A stretch of DNA of 64,000 nucleotides from Castellaniella denitrificans (GCF_042653765.1 NZ_JBHSEZ010000001.1:806001-870000); one strand, 5' to 3'. Shown: positions 26,048 through 35,390, counted from the stretch's first letter. Program-made: numbers and translations. The notes: generated from the sequence alone by a model not told the origin.

Positions 26048-26692
26048 TCACTCCGCGTCCGGCTGCGCGTCCGGATGGGCGGCCCGGAAAGCCGGCAGCG
26101 ATTCGCAATGCGCCGCGATCCGCGCGATCGTCGGAAAGGCCGACAGATCCACATCATAGCGGCGCGCGTTGTAGACCTGGGGCACCAGGCAGCAATCAGC
26201 CAGGCCCGGCTCGTCGCCGTGGCAGCAGCGCCCCGTCGCGGGCGATTGCAGCTGGGCCTCCAGCGAACGGAAGCCCAGCTCCACCCAATGCCGGTACCAG
26301 TCGTCGCGGACGGACTGCTCGATCTTCATTTCGTGCGCCAGCCAGCGCAGGACGCGCAGGTTGTTCAACGGATGGATGTCGCAGGCGACGTGCAGCGCCA
26401 GGGCGCGCACCCGGGCGCGGCCCGGCGCGTCGGCCGGCAGCAGGGTAGCGGGGCCGTGCGTCTCGTCCAGGTATTCCATGATCGCCAGGGACTGGGTCAG
26501 CACCCGGCCGCCCTCGGCCAGCGCCGGCACCAGGCCTTCCGGATTGCGGCGCCGGTAGTCGTCGCCGAACTGCTCGCCGCCGTGGCGCAGCAGGTGCACC
26601 GGAACGACCCGGTAGTCCAGTCCCTTCAGCGCCAGCGCGATCCGAACGCGATAGGCCGCCGAACTGCGGAAATAGGAATAGAGCTCCAGCAT
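26048..26692 (-). CDS. maiA: Maleylacetoacetate isomerase
   Basis: A 214-residue zeta-class glutathione S-transferase converting maleylacetoacetate to fumarylacetoacetate. The N-terminal thioredoxin fold starts MLELYSYFRSSAAYRVRIAL with the zeta signature SSxxxRVRIAL; the glutathione-contact LTQSLAIMEYLDE and the helical C-terminal half with CDIHPLNNLRVL follow. It lies 14 bases after the fah-like gene and 92 bases before hmgA. Confidence 0.94.
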   Translation of the reverse strand: MLELYSYFRSSAAYRVRIALALKGLDYRVVPVHLLRHGGEQFGDDYRRRNPEGLVPALAEGGRVLTQSLAIMEYLDETHGPATLLPADAPGRARVRALALHVACDIHPLNNLRVLRWLAHEMKIEQSVRDDWYRHWVELGFRSLEAQLQSPATGRCCHGDEPGLADCCLVPQVYNARRYDVDLSAFPTIARIAAHCESLPAFRAAHPDAQPDAE

Positions 26693-26706
26693 GGGTCCGG
26701 CTCCCC

Positions 26707-27726
26707 TCAAGCGTCCGCGCGGCGCTCGACCGTCTGCTCGATGACGCCGAAGATGTCCTCGCCTCGGGCGTCGCTCATGTGGATGCGCACCCGGTCGCCG
26801 AAGCGCATGAAGGGCGTGGCCGGGGCGCCGCCCTCGATGGTCTCGTACATGCGCACCTCGGCGATGCAGCAGTAGCCCACGCCGCCGTTGCGGATGCTGG
26901 AGCCGTGCAGCCCGCCCTGCTTGTTGGACACCGTGCCCGAGCCGATGATGGTCCCGGCCGCCAGCCGGCGCGTGCGGGCGGCGTGCGCGATCAGTTGCGG
27001 AAAGTCGAAGGTCATGTCCTGCCCCGCGTCCGGGCAGCCGAAGGGCTCGCCGTTCAGCTCGACCCGCAGCGGCAGGTGGACCTTGCCATCGCGCCAGGCC
27101 GGCCCCAGTTCGTCGGGCGTGACGGCGACGGGGGAAAACGCGCTGGCCGGCTTGGACTGGAAGAAGCCGAAGCCCTTGGCCAGCTCCCCGGGGATCAGGC
27201 CGCGCAGGGACACGTCGTTGACCAGCATCAGCAGGCGGATCGCACCGGCGGCCTGCGCCGGGCGCGCGCCCATGGGCACGTCGCCCGTGACGACGGCGAC
27301 CTCGGCCTCCATGTCGATGCCCCAGTCCTCCGTATCGGCGACGATGGGGTCGCGCGGACCGATGAAACTGTCCGAGCCGCCCTGGTACATCAGCGGATCG
27401 GTGAAGAAGGATTCCGGCACCTGGCTGTTGCGCGCGCGGCGCACCAGTTCCACGTGGTTCAGATAGGCGGAGCCATCCGCCCACTGGTAGGCGCGCGGCA
27501 ACGGGGAATGGCAGGCGGCCTGGTCGAAGGGGCGGGCCGCTCCGTCCTGGCCCGAATTGAGCCGGTCGTAGGCGGCGCGCAGGGCCGGCAGGCAGGCATC
27601 CCAGCCGTCCAGCGCCGCCTGCAGGGTGGGCGCGATCTCGGGCACGGCGACGCACTGCGTCAGGTCCCGGGACACGACGACCAGGCGGCCGTCGCGCGAC
27701 TCGTTTTTCAAAGTGGCAAGCTTCAT
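26707..27726 (-). CDS. Fumarylacetoacetate hydrolase family protein
   Basis: A 339-residue FAH-family hydrolase. Metal-binding acidic residues appear in DWGIDMEAEVAVVTGD, and NDVSLRGLIPGELAKGFGFFQSKPASAFSPVAV and GTIIGSGTVSNKQG are the usual active-site blocks. Between dctP and maiA-hmgA it should split fumarylacetoacetate into fumarate and acetoacetate. It is shorter than the roughly 420-residue animal-type FAH and belongs to the compact bacterial class, so exact substrate assignment rests on context. Confidence 0.88.
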   Translation of the reverse strand: MKLATLKNESRDGRLVVVSRDLTQCVAVPEIAPTLQAALDGWDACLPALRAAYDRLNSGQDGAARPFDQAACHSPLPRAYQWADGSAYLNHVELVRRARNSQVPESFFTDPLMYQGGSDSFIGPRDPIVADTEDWGIDMEAEVAVVTGDVPMGARPAQAAGAIRLLMLVNDVSLRGLIPGELAKGFGFFQSKPASAFSPVAVTPDELGPAWRDGKVHLPLRVELNGEPFGCPDAGQDMTFDFPQLIAHAARTRRLAAGTIIGSGTVSNKQGGLHGSSIRNGGVGYCCIAEVRMYETIEGGAPATPFMRFGDRVRIHMSDARGEDIFGVIEQTVERRADA

Positions 27727-27799
27727 GGGTACTCCGGTTGCCGGGCCGCCGAGGCGCGCCCGGAGGCGCGGAGCGTCGGCCCCGCGCCCAGGGACAGGC

Positions 27800-28780
27800 T
27801 TATTTCAGTTCGGCCTGGACCTGGTCGAACAGATCCTGGCCCACGCTGGGGATGAACATCTTCCACACGGGCTGGACGCGCTCGCGCATGCGGTCGTGCT
27901 CGGCGTCGCTGACCTCGTTGATCTCCATGCCGTGCTTGGCCATGGTTTCCTTGGCCGACTGCGCCTGGGCGCGCGCCACCTGGCGCTGGTAGGTCCGGGC
28001 CTCGACGGCGGAATCCTTCAGGATCTGCTGCTGTTCGGGAGTGAGCTTGTCCCAGAAGGCCTTGGACACCAGCGGGATGAAGGCGCCGTAGCTGTGGCGC
28101 GTGATGGACAGGTATTTCTGCACTTCGTAGAGCTTGAGCGCGGCGATCACGGCGTTGGGCGTGCCCTGGCCGTCGATGGTGCGGGTCTCCAGCGCGGTGT
28201 AGAGCTCGGGCACCGCCAGCGGCACCGGATTGGCGCCCAGGGCCTTGATGGTCTCCTGGGTGATCTTGGCCTGGATCGAGCGGAACTTCAGGCCTTCGAA
28301 ATCTTCGGCCTTGGCGATCGGATGCTTGCTGTTGGTGGCGTTGAAGAAGCCGTTCTCCCAATACGCCAGGCCCACCAGCCCATGCGCGGGCAGCGTTTCC
28401 AGCAGCTTCTGGCCCACCGGGCCGTCCAGCACCTTTTCCGCCTGCGCGTCGTTCTTGAACAGGAAGGGGAAATCCAGGATCTCGTAGGCCTTGACCATGC
28501 CCGTCAGGGTGGTGGTCTGGGGCACGGTGAACTCGATCGTGCCGCCCTGCAGGGCGGAGGTCACCTGCACGTCGTTGCCCAGCGCGCCGCTGTAGTAGGG
28601 CTTGATGTCGATCTCGCCGTGGCTCTTGGCCTTGACCAGTTCGACGAACTTGGCCACGCCCTGGCCCTGATGGGACTTTTCCGGCAGGGTGACGGCGAAT
28701 TTCGCGGTGACGGCCGCCCAGGCGGAGCCGGACAGCGTCGCGGCCAGCAGGCCGACGAGCAGGGTGGTACGGATTTTCAT
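27800..28780 (-). CDS. TRAP transporter substrate-binding protein (DctP type)
   Basis: A 326-residue periplasmic binding protein with a signal peptide ending near residue 22 (GSAWA, then AVTAKFAV). LKFRSIQ carries the conserved Arg that holds the carboxylate of TRAP ligands, and NGFFNATNSKHPI precedes it as in DctP proteins. AGGAGA lies 7 bases before the ATG. It is the third gene of the dctQ-dctM-dctP-fah-maiA-hmgA operon, so the cargo is probably an aromatic acid feeding the homogentisate pathway. Confidence 0.92.
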   Translation of the reverse strand: MKIRTTLLVGLLAATLSGSAWAAVTAKFAVTLPEKSHQGQGVAKFVELVKAKSHGEIDIKPYYSGALGNDVQVTSALQGGTIEFTVPQTTTLTGMVKAYEILDFPFLFKNDAQAEKVLDGPVGQKLLETLPAHGLVGLAYWENGFFNATNSKHPIAKAEDFEGLKFRSIQAKITQETIKALGANPVPLAVPELYTALETRTIDGQGTPNAVIAALKLYEVQKYLSITRHSYGAFIPLVSKAFWDKLTPEQQQILKDSAVEARTYQRQVARAQAQSAKETMAKHGMEINEVSDAEHDRMRERVQPVWKMFIPSVGQDLFDQVQAELK

Positions 28781-28820
28781 GGAATGTCTCCTTGGGTGGA
28801 ATCGGACGGGGCGCCGGCCG

Positions 28821-30098
28821 CTAGCGCCACCACTGGGCGGGCACGGTCACCAGTTCGGGGAACAGGATCAGGGCGATCAGCAGCGAGACCAGGGCCAGCA
28901 GGAACGGCCCGATGCCGCGCGTGGCCTGGGCCATGGACACCTTGCCCACGGAACTGACGACGTTCAGCACCACGCCCACGGGCGGGGTGATCATGCCGAT
29001 CGAGCAGTTCATGATGAAGATCACGCCGAAATACACGGGATCGATGTCGGCCGCCTGCACGATCGGCAGGAAGACCGGCGTGAAGATCAGCACGATGGGG
29101 ATGAAGTCCAGCACCATCCCGGCGAAGAACACCACGATCATCATGGCGGCCATCAGGACCATCGGATGATCCGACAGCCCCTGCAGCCAGCCGCCCACTT
29201 GGCCGGAGATGTCGGTGATGGTGATCATGTAGGACGCGACCATCGCCAGCGCGGCCAGCAGCAGCACCACCGAGGTCGTCTGCGCCGTGGACAGCAGGCA
29301 TTCGTAGACCTTGCGCCAGCTGAGCTCGCGGTACACCACCAGGCCGACGAACAGCGCGTAGGCGGCCGCCACCACGGCGGACTCGGTCGGCGTGAAGATC
29401 CCGAAGCGCAGGCCGCCGATGATGATGACCGGCAGCATCAGCGCCCAGCCGCCCTGCCCCAGCAGGCGCAGGCGCTGCCCCCAGGGCACCCGGGGCGTCA
29501 GCGCCACTTTCTGCCGCCGGGCGACGAACCACCAGGCCACGGTCAGGAACAGCCCCATCAGGACGCCGGGCACGATCCCGGCCAGGAACAGGCGGGTGAT
29601 CGACACATTGGCCACCACGCCGAAGATCAGAAAGCCGATCGACGGCGGGATGACCGGCGCGATGATGCCGCTGGCGGCCATCAGGCCGCAGGCGCGCGCG
29701 GGATCGTAGCCGGCCTGGCGCATCATGGGCACCAGGATCGCCGCCAGCGCCGCCGTGTCCGCCACGGCGGACCCCGACAGGCTGGCCAGCAGGATGCCGG
29801 CGCAGATCGCCACGTAGCCCAGGCCGCCGCGCAGATGGCCGACGAAGGCGCTGGCCATGTCGACGATGCGCTTGGACAGCCCGCCCGCGTTCATGAATTC
29901 GCCCGCCAGGATGAAGAACGGCACGGCCATCAGCACGAAATTGTCGGCGCCCGCGACGGCGTTCTGCACCACGATCTGGGCATCGAACTGCCCGACCAGC
30001 AGCATCAGCGCCACCCCGGCGAACATCAGGGCGAAGGCGATCGGCAGGCCCAGCGCGATCAGGCCCAGCAGCGAGCCGAGGAAGACGAGCGCGGTCAT
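28821..30098 (-). CDS. TRAP transporter large permease (DctM type)
   Basis: A 425-residue inner-membrane protein with about a dozen hydrophobic segments, starting MTALVFLGSLLGLIALGLPIAFALMF. GSAVADTAALAAILVPMM and MAASGIIAPVIPPSIGFLIFG are hallmark DctM blocks, and NCSIGMITPPVGVVLNVV is the second pseudo-repeat. It conducts sodium-driven uptake. Its start overlaps the dctQ stop by 4 bases. Confidence 0.94.
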   Translation of the reverse strand: MTALVFLGSLLGLIALGLPIAFALMFAGVALMLLVGQFDAQIVVQNAVAGADNFVLMAVPFFILAGEFMNAGGLSKRIVDMASAFVGHLRGGLGYVAICAGILLASLSGSAVADTAALAAILVPMMRQAGYDPARACGLMAASGIIAPVIPPSIGFLIFGVVANVSITRLFLAGIVPGVLMGLFLTVAWWFVARRQKVALTPRVPWGQRLRLLGQGGWALMLPVIIIGGLRFGIFTPTESAVVAAAYALFVGLVVYRELSWRKVYECLLSTAQTTSVVLLLAALAMVASYMITITDISGQVGGWLQGLSDHPMVLMAAMMIVVFFAGMVLDFIPIVLIFTPVFLPIVQAADIDPVYFGVIFIMNCSIGMITPPVGVVLNVVSSVGKVSMAQATRGIGPFLLALVSLLIALILFPELVTVPAQWWR

Positions 30099-30724
30099 GA
30101 ACGGTCTCCCTTGGAATCGCGCGCCTCGCGGCCTGCTGGCCGCTTCGATTCGCCAGGCACGGAACGGTCCGCGGAGACCGTTCCATGTCCGGCTTCCTCT
30201 TCGATCCGCTCGGCCAGCCCTTCGATGCGGTCGGCCAGGTCCTCGGTGAGGCCGTCGTCGATGCCGATCAGCGCCCGGCGGATGTTGTTGCAGACCGGAA
30301 AGATCAGCGCCACCCCGAACACCAGCGCCGTCCCGTACAGCCAGGCGTAGGAAATGCCCAGGACCGGATAGGTGTTGCCCAGGTTGATCACGGTCTGGCG
30401 CCAGCCGCCGACGATGAAGATCACGCAGCCGGCCAGGATCAGCGCGCCGGTGAAGACCACCAGCGCCCGGCGCGCACGCGGCCCGACGGCCCGCTGCAGC
30501 GTGTCGAAGCCGATGTGGATGCGCCGCGCCGAGGCCAGCACCGCGCCCATGAAGATCAGCCAGACGAACAGCAGGCGCGACAGCTCCTCGGAAATGGCGA
30601 TGCCGGAATTGAAGGCATAGCGCAGCACGACGTTGCCGAAGACCAGGATGCCCATGATCGTCAGGCAGGCGACGATCAGGATCTCGAAGCCCCGGACGAC
30701 CAGGCGGGCGGCATCATTGATCAT
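30095..30724 (-). CDS. TRAP transporter small permease (DctQ type) with long charged tail
   Basis: A 209-residue four-helix membrane subunit. NSGIAISEELSRLLFVWLIFMGAVLAS is the typical DctQ helix pair and RRIHIGFDTL the loop that follows. After the last helix the protein continues into a hydrophilic tail of roughly 50 residues (from about residue 158), longer than usual; the DNA coding for that tail contains inverted repeats. It is the first gene of the operon and diverges from a LysR gene. Confidence 0.88.
   Translation of the reverse strand: MINDAARLVVRGFEILIVACLTIMGILVFGNVVLRYAFNSGIAISEELSRLLFVWLIFMGAVLASARRIHIGFDTLQRAVGPRARRALVVFTGALILAGCVIFIVGGWRQTVINLGNTYPVLGISYAWLYGTALVFGVALIFPVCNNIRRALIGIDDGLTEDLADRIEGLAERIEEEAGHGTVSADRSVPGESKRPAGREARDSKGDRS
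30161..30184. repeat. Inverted repeat inside the 3' end of dctQ
   Basis: GGAACGGTC (30161-30169) and GACCGTTCC (30176-30184) are perfect 9-bp arms around 6 bases. A second hairpin, GCGGCC TGCT GGCCGC, lies nearby at 30128-30143, and GAACGGTC recurs at the dctM start. Both hairpins lie inside the DNA coding for the charged DctQ tail. Confidence 0.6.
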
Positions 30725-30882
30725 CGGCGTTCATCCCTGGGAAAAGGCATGGCGTGTCTCCTGTCCGGATCCGGATGCGGGCACGGCGGCGCCGGCGCAT
30801 CGCTTGTCATTGATGACCCATTAGACGCAGTTTCCAGCTATCATTCAAACAGTTTTTCTTCATCGATTCATAGGGTGATCCG
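30725..30882. promoter_or_regulatory. Divergent promoter region dctQ / LysR
   Basis: 158 bases separate the two divergent starts. GTCAT TG ATGAC (30806-30817) is a short inverted repeat placed where a LysR protein could bind, and the DNA beside the LysR start is A+T-rich. I see no confident -35/-10 pair. Confidence 0.4.
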
Positions 30883-31794
30883 ATGGAAATCACACTGCGC
30901 CAATTGCGCGCCTTCACGGCGCTGGCCCGCACCGGGGGCTTCACCCGGGCGGCCGAATCCCTGCACATCACCCAGTCGGCCTTGAGTGGCCTGATCAAGG
31001 AGCTGGAATCCCAGCTGGGCGTGCGCCTGGTGGACCGCAACACCCGCCGCATCCAGCTGTCGGAGGTCGGGCGCGAATTCCATTCCGTCGCCACCCGCAT
31101 CCTGCGCGACCTGGACGGCGCGCTGGAGAACATCGACAACCTCAAGCGCCTGCGGCGCGGCATCGTGCGCATCGCCGCCCCCCAGTTGATGGCCAGCACC
31201 CTGATCCCCGAAGTCATCGCCAGCTTCCGCCGGGAACATCCCGACATCCAGGTTCACCTGCTGGACTGCGCGGTCGAGAACGCCATCACCCAGGCGGTAC
31301 GCGGCGAAGTGGACATCAGCATCGGCCCCCACCGCGAAGGGCTGGCCGAGCTGTCGGCCGATCCCCTGTTCGACCTGCCCTTCATGGCCGTGTTTCCGCC
31401 CGGCCACCCGCTGGAATCGCTCAAGCGCATCCGCTGGACCGACCTGGTGCGCTATCCCCTGATCGCCCTGCAGGGCCAGTTCACCGACCGGCTGGCCCTG
31501 GACCTGTACCGGATGGCCGACATTCCCGCCATCCACCCCAGCCACGAGGTGGCCTTCATGAGCACCGCCCTGAGCATGGTCAGCGCGGGCCTGGGCGTGA
31601 CGGCGGGGCTGCCCTACGCGCAGACGCTGGTGGACCTGTACGGCCTGCGCATGCGCCCGCTGCTGGACCCCGTGATCCGCCGCCAGTTCTTCATCTACAG
31701 CCGCCTGCACGCCAGCCCGCCGCCGGCCACCCAGGCCTTCGTGCGGCACTTGCACGAACACGTCGGCGAACGGGACTGGGGGAATCCCGGATAA
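30883..31794 (+). CDS. LysR-family regulator of the TRAP-homogentisate operon
   Basis: A 303-residue LysR regulator. The helix-turn-helix reads LRQLRAFTALARTGGFTRAAESLHITQSALSGLIKELESQLG, followed by the linker helix and the two-lobed effector domain (GRVRIAA-like GIVRIAAPQLMASTLIP, and GLGVTAGLP near the end). Divergence from dctQ makes the TRAP-fah-maiA-hmgA operon its probable target; the inducer may be an aromatic acid or pathway intermediate. Confidence 0.88.
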   Translation: MEITLRQLRAFTALARTGGFTRAAESLHITQSALSGLIKELESQLGVRLVDRNTRRIQLSEVGREFHSVATRILRDLDGALENIDNLKRLRRGIVRIAAPQLMASTLIPEVIASFRREHPDIQVHLLDCAVENAITQAVRGEVDISIGPHREGLAELSADPLFDLPFMAVFPPGHPLESLKRIRWTDLVRYPLIALQGQFTDRLALDLYRMADIPAIHPSHEVAFMSTALSMVSAGLGVTAGLPYAQTLVDLYGLRMRPLLDPVIRRQFFIYSRLHASPPPATQAFVRHLHEHVGERDWGNPG

Positions 31795-31820
31795 GCTGCC
31801 GTTTCCCCCGCGAAACTGCC

Positions 31821-31849
31821 GGTTCCGGACCGCGGCGCCGCCCTATAAT
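31821..31849 (+). promoter_or_regulatory. Candidate promoter of the GGDEF-EAL gene
   Basis: A consensus TATAAT lies at 31844-31849, with GGTTCC 17 bases upstream (31821-31826) as a weak -35. The expected leader to the ATG at 31931 is about 75 bases and contains no riboswitch I recognise. Confidence 0.5.
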
Positions 31850-31930
31850 CGGATCCAGATCGATCGGCATGGCACCCTCCGGCATCAGGCGACTCGCCCG
31901 GAAGGTCCCAGGGGCCCACCGGAAACGCCG

Positions 31931-34531
31931 ATGAAAACTCGCTTCCGCTCCATCATCGCGCGCACCTGCCTGTTCTTCCTCCTGGGATTGGCCGGCCTCG
32001 CGCCGCACCCGTCCCGGGCCACGACGCTGACGATCGGCATCAGCGACATGGGCCCGCTGCTTTCGGCCGCGCCCAACGGGCAGCCGGACGGCGTCCTGGG
32101 CAACATCCTGTCAGAAATCGCGCGCCAGGAAGGCTGGACGCTGAAGACCGACCCCTGCGAATGGCAGGACTGCCTGCGGAAACTGCGGGACGGCGACATC
32201 GACCTGCTGCCCGCGGTTTCCCTGACGTCCGACCGCACGGCCTTTTTCGACTATCACCAGACGCCGGTCCTGCAGACCTGGACCCGGATCTACATCCGCC
32301 CGGGCGAGAACATCCGTTCCATCCAGGACCTGAACGGACGGCGGCTGGCAGCCCTGGCGGGATCGGCCGAATACGGATACCTGGCAACCTTGCTGCCCGG
32401 CCTTGGTGTCCGGCCCCACCTGGTTCCGGTGGACACGCTGATCCAGGGCTTCCAACTGGCGCAGGCGGGGCAGGCCGACGCCGTCGCCTCCGACTTCTTC
32501 TTCGGCAACGCCACGGCCACGCAATACGGCCTGGCGGCCACCCCCATCATCTTCCTGCCGTCCGGGATCTATTACGCCGCGCCGAAGGGCCGCAACGCCG
32601 CCATCCTGCGGGCGATCGACCGCCGCCTGGGCGCCTGGAAGGCCGATTCGGACTCCGTGTACTACCGCATCCTGACCCGCTGGGACAGCCCCAGGATGCG
32701 CCCCACCGACACGACGGCGGCGGCCGGCTACGGGCCGGCGGCCCTGGTCGCCGCCGGCCTGGCCGCGCTGGTCGCGCTGGCCTGCGCCGGATACCTCTGG
32801 CTCCGGGCACGCCGCCAGGCGAAGCGCCTGCGAGCGGCCGGTCATCGCCTGGCCGTCGTGCTCGACCACATCGACGACCTGATCTGCATCGAGGACGGCG
32901 ACCGGCAATGCCAATACGCCAACAGGCCCTTCCGCGAATTCTTCGGCCTGCCCGAAGCGCCGCCATCGGCGGCGATCGACCCCGGCCAGGCCACCGGCCC
33001 CGTGCGCACCGACGGCGTCGCGGCCGCCGACCTCCCGGCCCTGGAACGGGGCGAACGCATCGTCGCCCAGGAACGGCGGCCCTCCGCCCGGACGGGCCGG
33101 GTCCACACGTTCCAGTCCGTCAAGATGCCGCTGCGCGATCCGGACGGCGCGAACGGCATGTTCTGCACGATCCTGACCGACATCACCGCCCGCGTGCAAG
33201 CCGAGGACCTGGCCCGCCACAACGCCTCCCACGATCCCCTGACCGGCCTGCCCAACCGCATCCTGCTGCTGGACCGGCTGGAACGGACGCTGCTCGACGC
33301 GCGGCTCGAAGCGGGCTGCGGCGCCGTGCTGGTCCTGGACCTGGACGGCTTCAAGAAGCTCAACGACAGCCGCAGCCACGCCATCGGCGACCAGGTGCTG
33401 AAGGAAGTGGCGCGCCGCCTGAAAGAGCACACGCTGGAGCGGGACACGGTCTCGCGCATCAGCGGCGACGAATTCATGGTGCTGCTCACCCGGCTGGACG
33501 CTGCCCCGGAAGCCGGCGCCCGCCAGGCGCTGAAGATCGCGGAAAGGCTCCGGCGCGTCCTCGCCTCGACACCGCTGGAACCCGGCGAACAGGCCTGCGT
33601 CTTCACCGCCAGCATCGGCCTGACCCTGCTGCACGCCGGCGGCGCGACGGCCGGCGACGCCATCCGCGAGGCCGATCTGGCCATGCAGCGCGCCAAGCAG
33701 CTGGGCGGCAACCAGACCGTCTTCTACGACCATACGCTGCAGACCGAATTCGAACAGCGCCTGTGGATGGAAAAGGACCTGACCCTGGCCCTGAACACCA
33801 GCCAGCTGGCCATGCACATCCAGCCCCAGTACGCGCGGGACGGCCGGATCTCGGGCGCCGAGCTGCTGGCGCGCTGGACGCACCCCGGCCACGGCCCGGT
33901 CTCGCCCGCCCTGTTCATCCCCCTGGCCGAGGAAACCAGCCTCATCAACCACCTGACGTACTGGTCGCTGGACGTCGCCTGCCGGACCTTGCTGGACCTG
34001 CAGGGCCTGGACGAGACCTATCCGGTTTCCATCAACATCAGCCCCAAGGTCCTGATGGATCCGGGATTCGGCGAGGCCGTGCGCGGCCTGCTGAAACGCA
34101 CCGGCGCGCCCGGCAACCGGATGATCTTCGAAATCACGGAAGGCGTGTGGATCCAGGACGTCGAGGTCACGGCGCGGCGCATGCGCGAACTGAACCGCCT
34201 GGGCATCCGCTTTTCCATCGACGACTTCGGCACCGGCTATTCCAACCTGTCCTGCCTGATGCGCCTGCCGATCTTCGAGCTGAAGATCGACCAGAGCCTG
34301 ATCCGGAACCTGCCCGACGACCCCGACAGCATCGCCATCGCCCGGCTGATCCTGGCCATGGCCGGGCAACTGGACTTCTGGGTCGTCGCCGAAGGCGTGG
34401 AAGACGAGGCCCAGGCCGACTTCCTGGCCCGGCACGGCTGCGACGCGATGCAAGGCTATCTGCTGGCGCGCCCCATGCCGATCGGCAATTGGCTGGACGC
34501 GGTCCGCCAAAGGCGCGCCGGGCCGTCATGA
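31931..34531 (+). CDS. Periplasmic-sensing GGDEF-EAL c-di-GMP protein
   Basis: An 866-residue membrane protein. A signal sequence (to about residue 30) leads into an SBP_bac_3-like periplasmic sensor (about 32-245, LTIGISDMGPLLSAAPNGQPDG), a transmembrane helix (about 266-291), a cytoplasmic PAS domain (about 300-420), a GGDEF domain and an EAL domain. The GGDEF motif is SGDEF (511-515), a variant active in some cyclases. The EAL motif is GAELLARW; other phosphodiesterase residues remain (EITEG, DDFGTGYS, KIDQSLI, EGVEDEAQADFL, QGYLLARPM), so c-di-GMP hydrolysis looks possible. The sensor fold suggests it responds to an amino acid or small acid in the periplasm. Confidence 0.92.
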   Translation: MKTRFRSIIARTCLFFLLGLAGLAPHPSRATTLTIGISDMGPLLSAAPNGQPDGVLGNILSEIARQEGWTLKTDPCEWQDCLRKLRDGDIDLLPAVSLTSDRTAFFDYHQTPVLQTWTRIYIRPGENIRSIQDLNGRRLAALAGSAEYGYLATLLPGLGVRPHLVPVDTLIQGFQLAQAGQADAVASDFFFGNATATQYGLAATPIIFLPSGIYYAAPKGRNAAILRAIDRRLGAWKADSDSVYYRILTRWDSPRMRPTDTTAAAGYGPAALVAAGLAALVALACAGYLWLRARRQAKRLRAAGHRLAVVLDHIDDLICIEDGDRQCQYANRPFREFFGLPEAPPSAAIDPGQATGPVRTDGVAAADLPALERGERIVAQERRPSARTGRVHTFQSVKMPLRDPDGANGMFCTILTDITARVQAEDLARHNASHDPLTGLPNRILLLDRLERTLLDARLEAGCGAVLVLDLDGFKKLNDSRSHAIGDQVLKEVARRLKEHTLERDTVSRISGDEFMVLLTRLDAAPEAGARQALKIAERLRRVLASTPLEPGEQACVFTASIGLTLLHAGGATAGDAIREADLAMQRAKQLGGNQTVFYDHTLQTEFEQRLWMEKDLTLALNTSQLAMHIQPQYARDGRISGAELLARWTHPGHGPVSPALFIPLAEETSLINHLTYWSLDVACRTLLDLQGLDETYPVSINISPKVLMDPGFGEAVRGLLKRTGAPGNRMIFEITEGVWIQDVEVTARRMRELNRLGIRFSIDDFGTGYSNLSCLMRLPIFELKIDQSLIRNLPDDPDSIAIARLILAMAGQLDFWVVAEGVEDEAQADFLARHGCDAMQGYLLARPMPIGNWLDAVRQRRAGPS

Positions 34532-34559
34532 CGGCCGCCTGACCGTCTCCCCTTGCTCC

Positions 34560-35390
34560 TCAGGCCTCGAACCGCAGGCTGGCCTGATGCGCCAGGGTGC
34601 CGTCCTGCTCGGCCCACAGCTCGGCCTCGTGATCGGACAGGAGACGGCCACCGACCTGGAAGGCCCGGGGCGCGATCAGCGGCCGCACGCCCCGATAGGA
34701 CAAGGACCGGACCCGGGCGCCCGGATGCGCCCGCAGGAACGCATGCGCCATCGAGGTGGCGATCAGCGGGCCATGCACCACCAGGCCGGGATAGCCTTCC
34801 ACGTCGCGCGCATAGGGTGCGTCGTAATGGATGCGGTGGCCATTGAACGTCACGGCGGAATAGCGGAACAGCATGACCGGGCCGGGCGCCACGGTTTCCG
34901 ACCACTGGCATGCCGGGGCCGGCCGCGTGCCCTCCAGAACGGGCGGCGAGGGTTCCCGGTAGACGATGTCCTGCTCTTCAGCGATACACAGCGCATCGTC
35001 CTGAAAATGATGATGCTCCACCGTGACGAACAGCAGGCGGCCGGTGCGGCCGGTTTTTTCCGTGACGGAGGCGATGCGGGAACGCCGTTCCCCAGGCCGC
35101 CCCACCCGCAATGGACGATGGAATTCCAGCCGGCCGCCGGCCCACATGCGGTTGCGGCCGTCCGCCGGCGGCAGGAATCCGCCCCGCCGGGGATGGCCGT
35201 CCGCCCCCAGGCGGGCATACGGCTGGCCTTCGACGAAGAAGGCCCAATGCCACAGCAAGGGCAGGTGCTCGAAGGACTGCCCGGGATCGGCGTCCAGGCT
35301 CAGCGCCACCCGCCGGACGTGGCCGGGGTCCAGCGCGTCGAAGCAGGTCTCGGTGCGGCCGACCCAGGCCGCGGGATCATGATCGGACAT
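34560..35390 (-). CDS. MaoC-like itaconyl-CoA/mesaconyl-CoA hydratase (Ich-like)
   Basis: A 276-residue double-hotdog hydratase. LLWHWAFF and the N-terminal GFLPPADGRNRMWAGGRLEFHRPL form the first half; the second has FRYSAVTFNGHRIHYDAPYARDVEGYPGLVVHGPL, the MaoC catalytic D/H block. Proteins of this layout include mesaconyl-C4-CoA hydratase and the P. aeruginosa itaconyl-CoA hydratase. The adjacent class III CoA-transferase and the CitE-like lyase favour itaconyl-CoA to citramalyl-CoA. The start at 35390 follows GGAGACG; an ATG at 35402 would add 4 residues. Either start lies inside the end of the transferase gene. Confidence 0.8.
   Translation of the reverse strand: MSDHDPAAWVGRTETCFDALDPGHVRRVALSLDADPGQSFEHLPLLWHWAFFVEGQPYARLGADGHPRRGGFLPPADGRNRMWAGGRLEFHRPLRVGRPGERRSRIASVTEKTGRTGRLLFVTVEHHHFQDDALCIAEEQDIVYREPSPPVLEGTRPAPACQWSETVAPGPVMLFRYSAVTFNGHRIHYDAPYARDVEGYPGLVVHGPLIATSMAHAFLRAHPGARVRSLSYRGVRPLIAPRAFQVGGRLLSDHEAELWAEQDGTLAHQASLRFEA

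Noticed and set aside
31850..31930. A c-di-GMP riboswitch before the GGDEF-EAL gene
   Set aside because: The leader of about 75 bases is short and lacks the conserved GEMM-type core.
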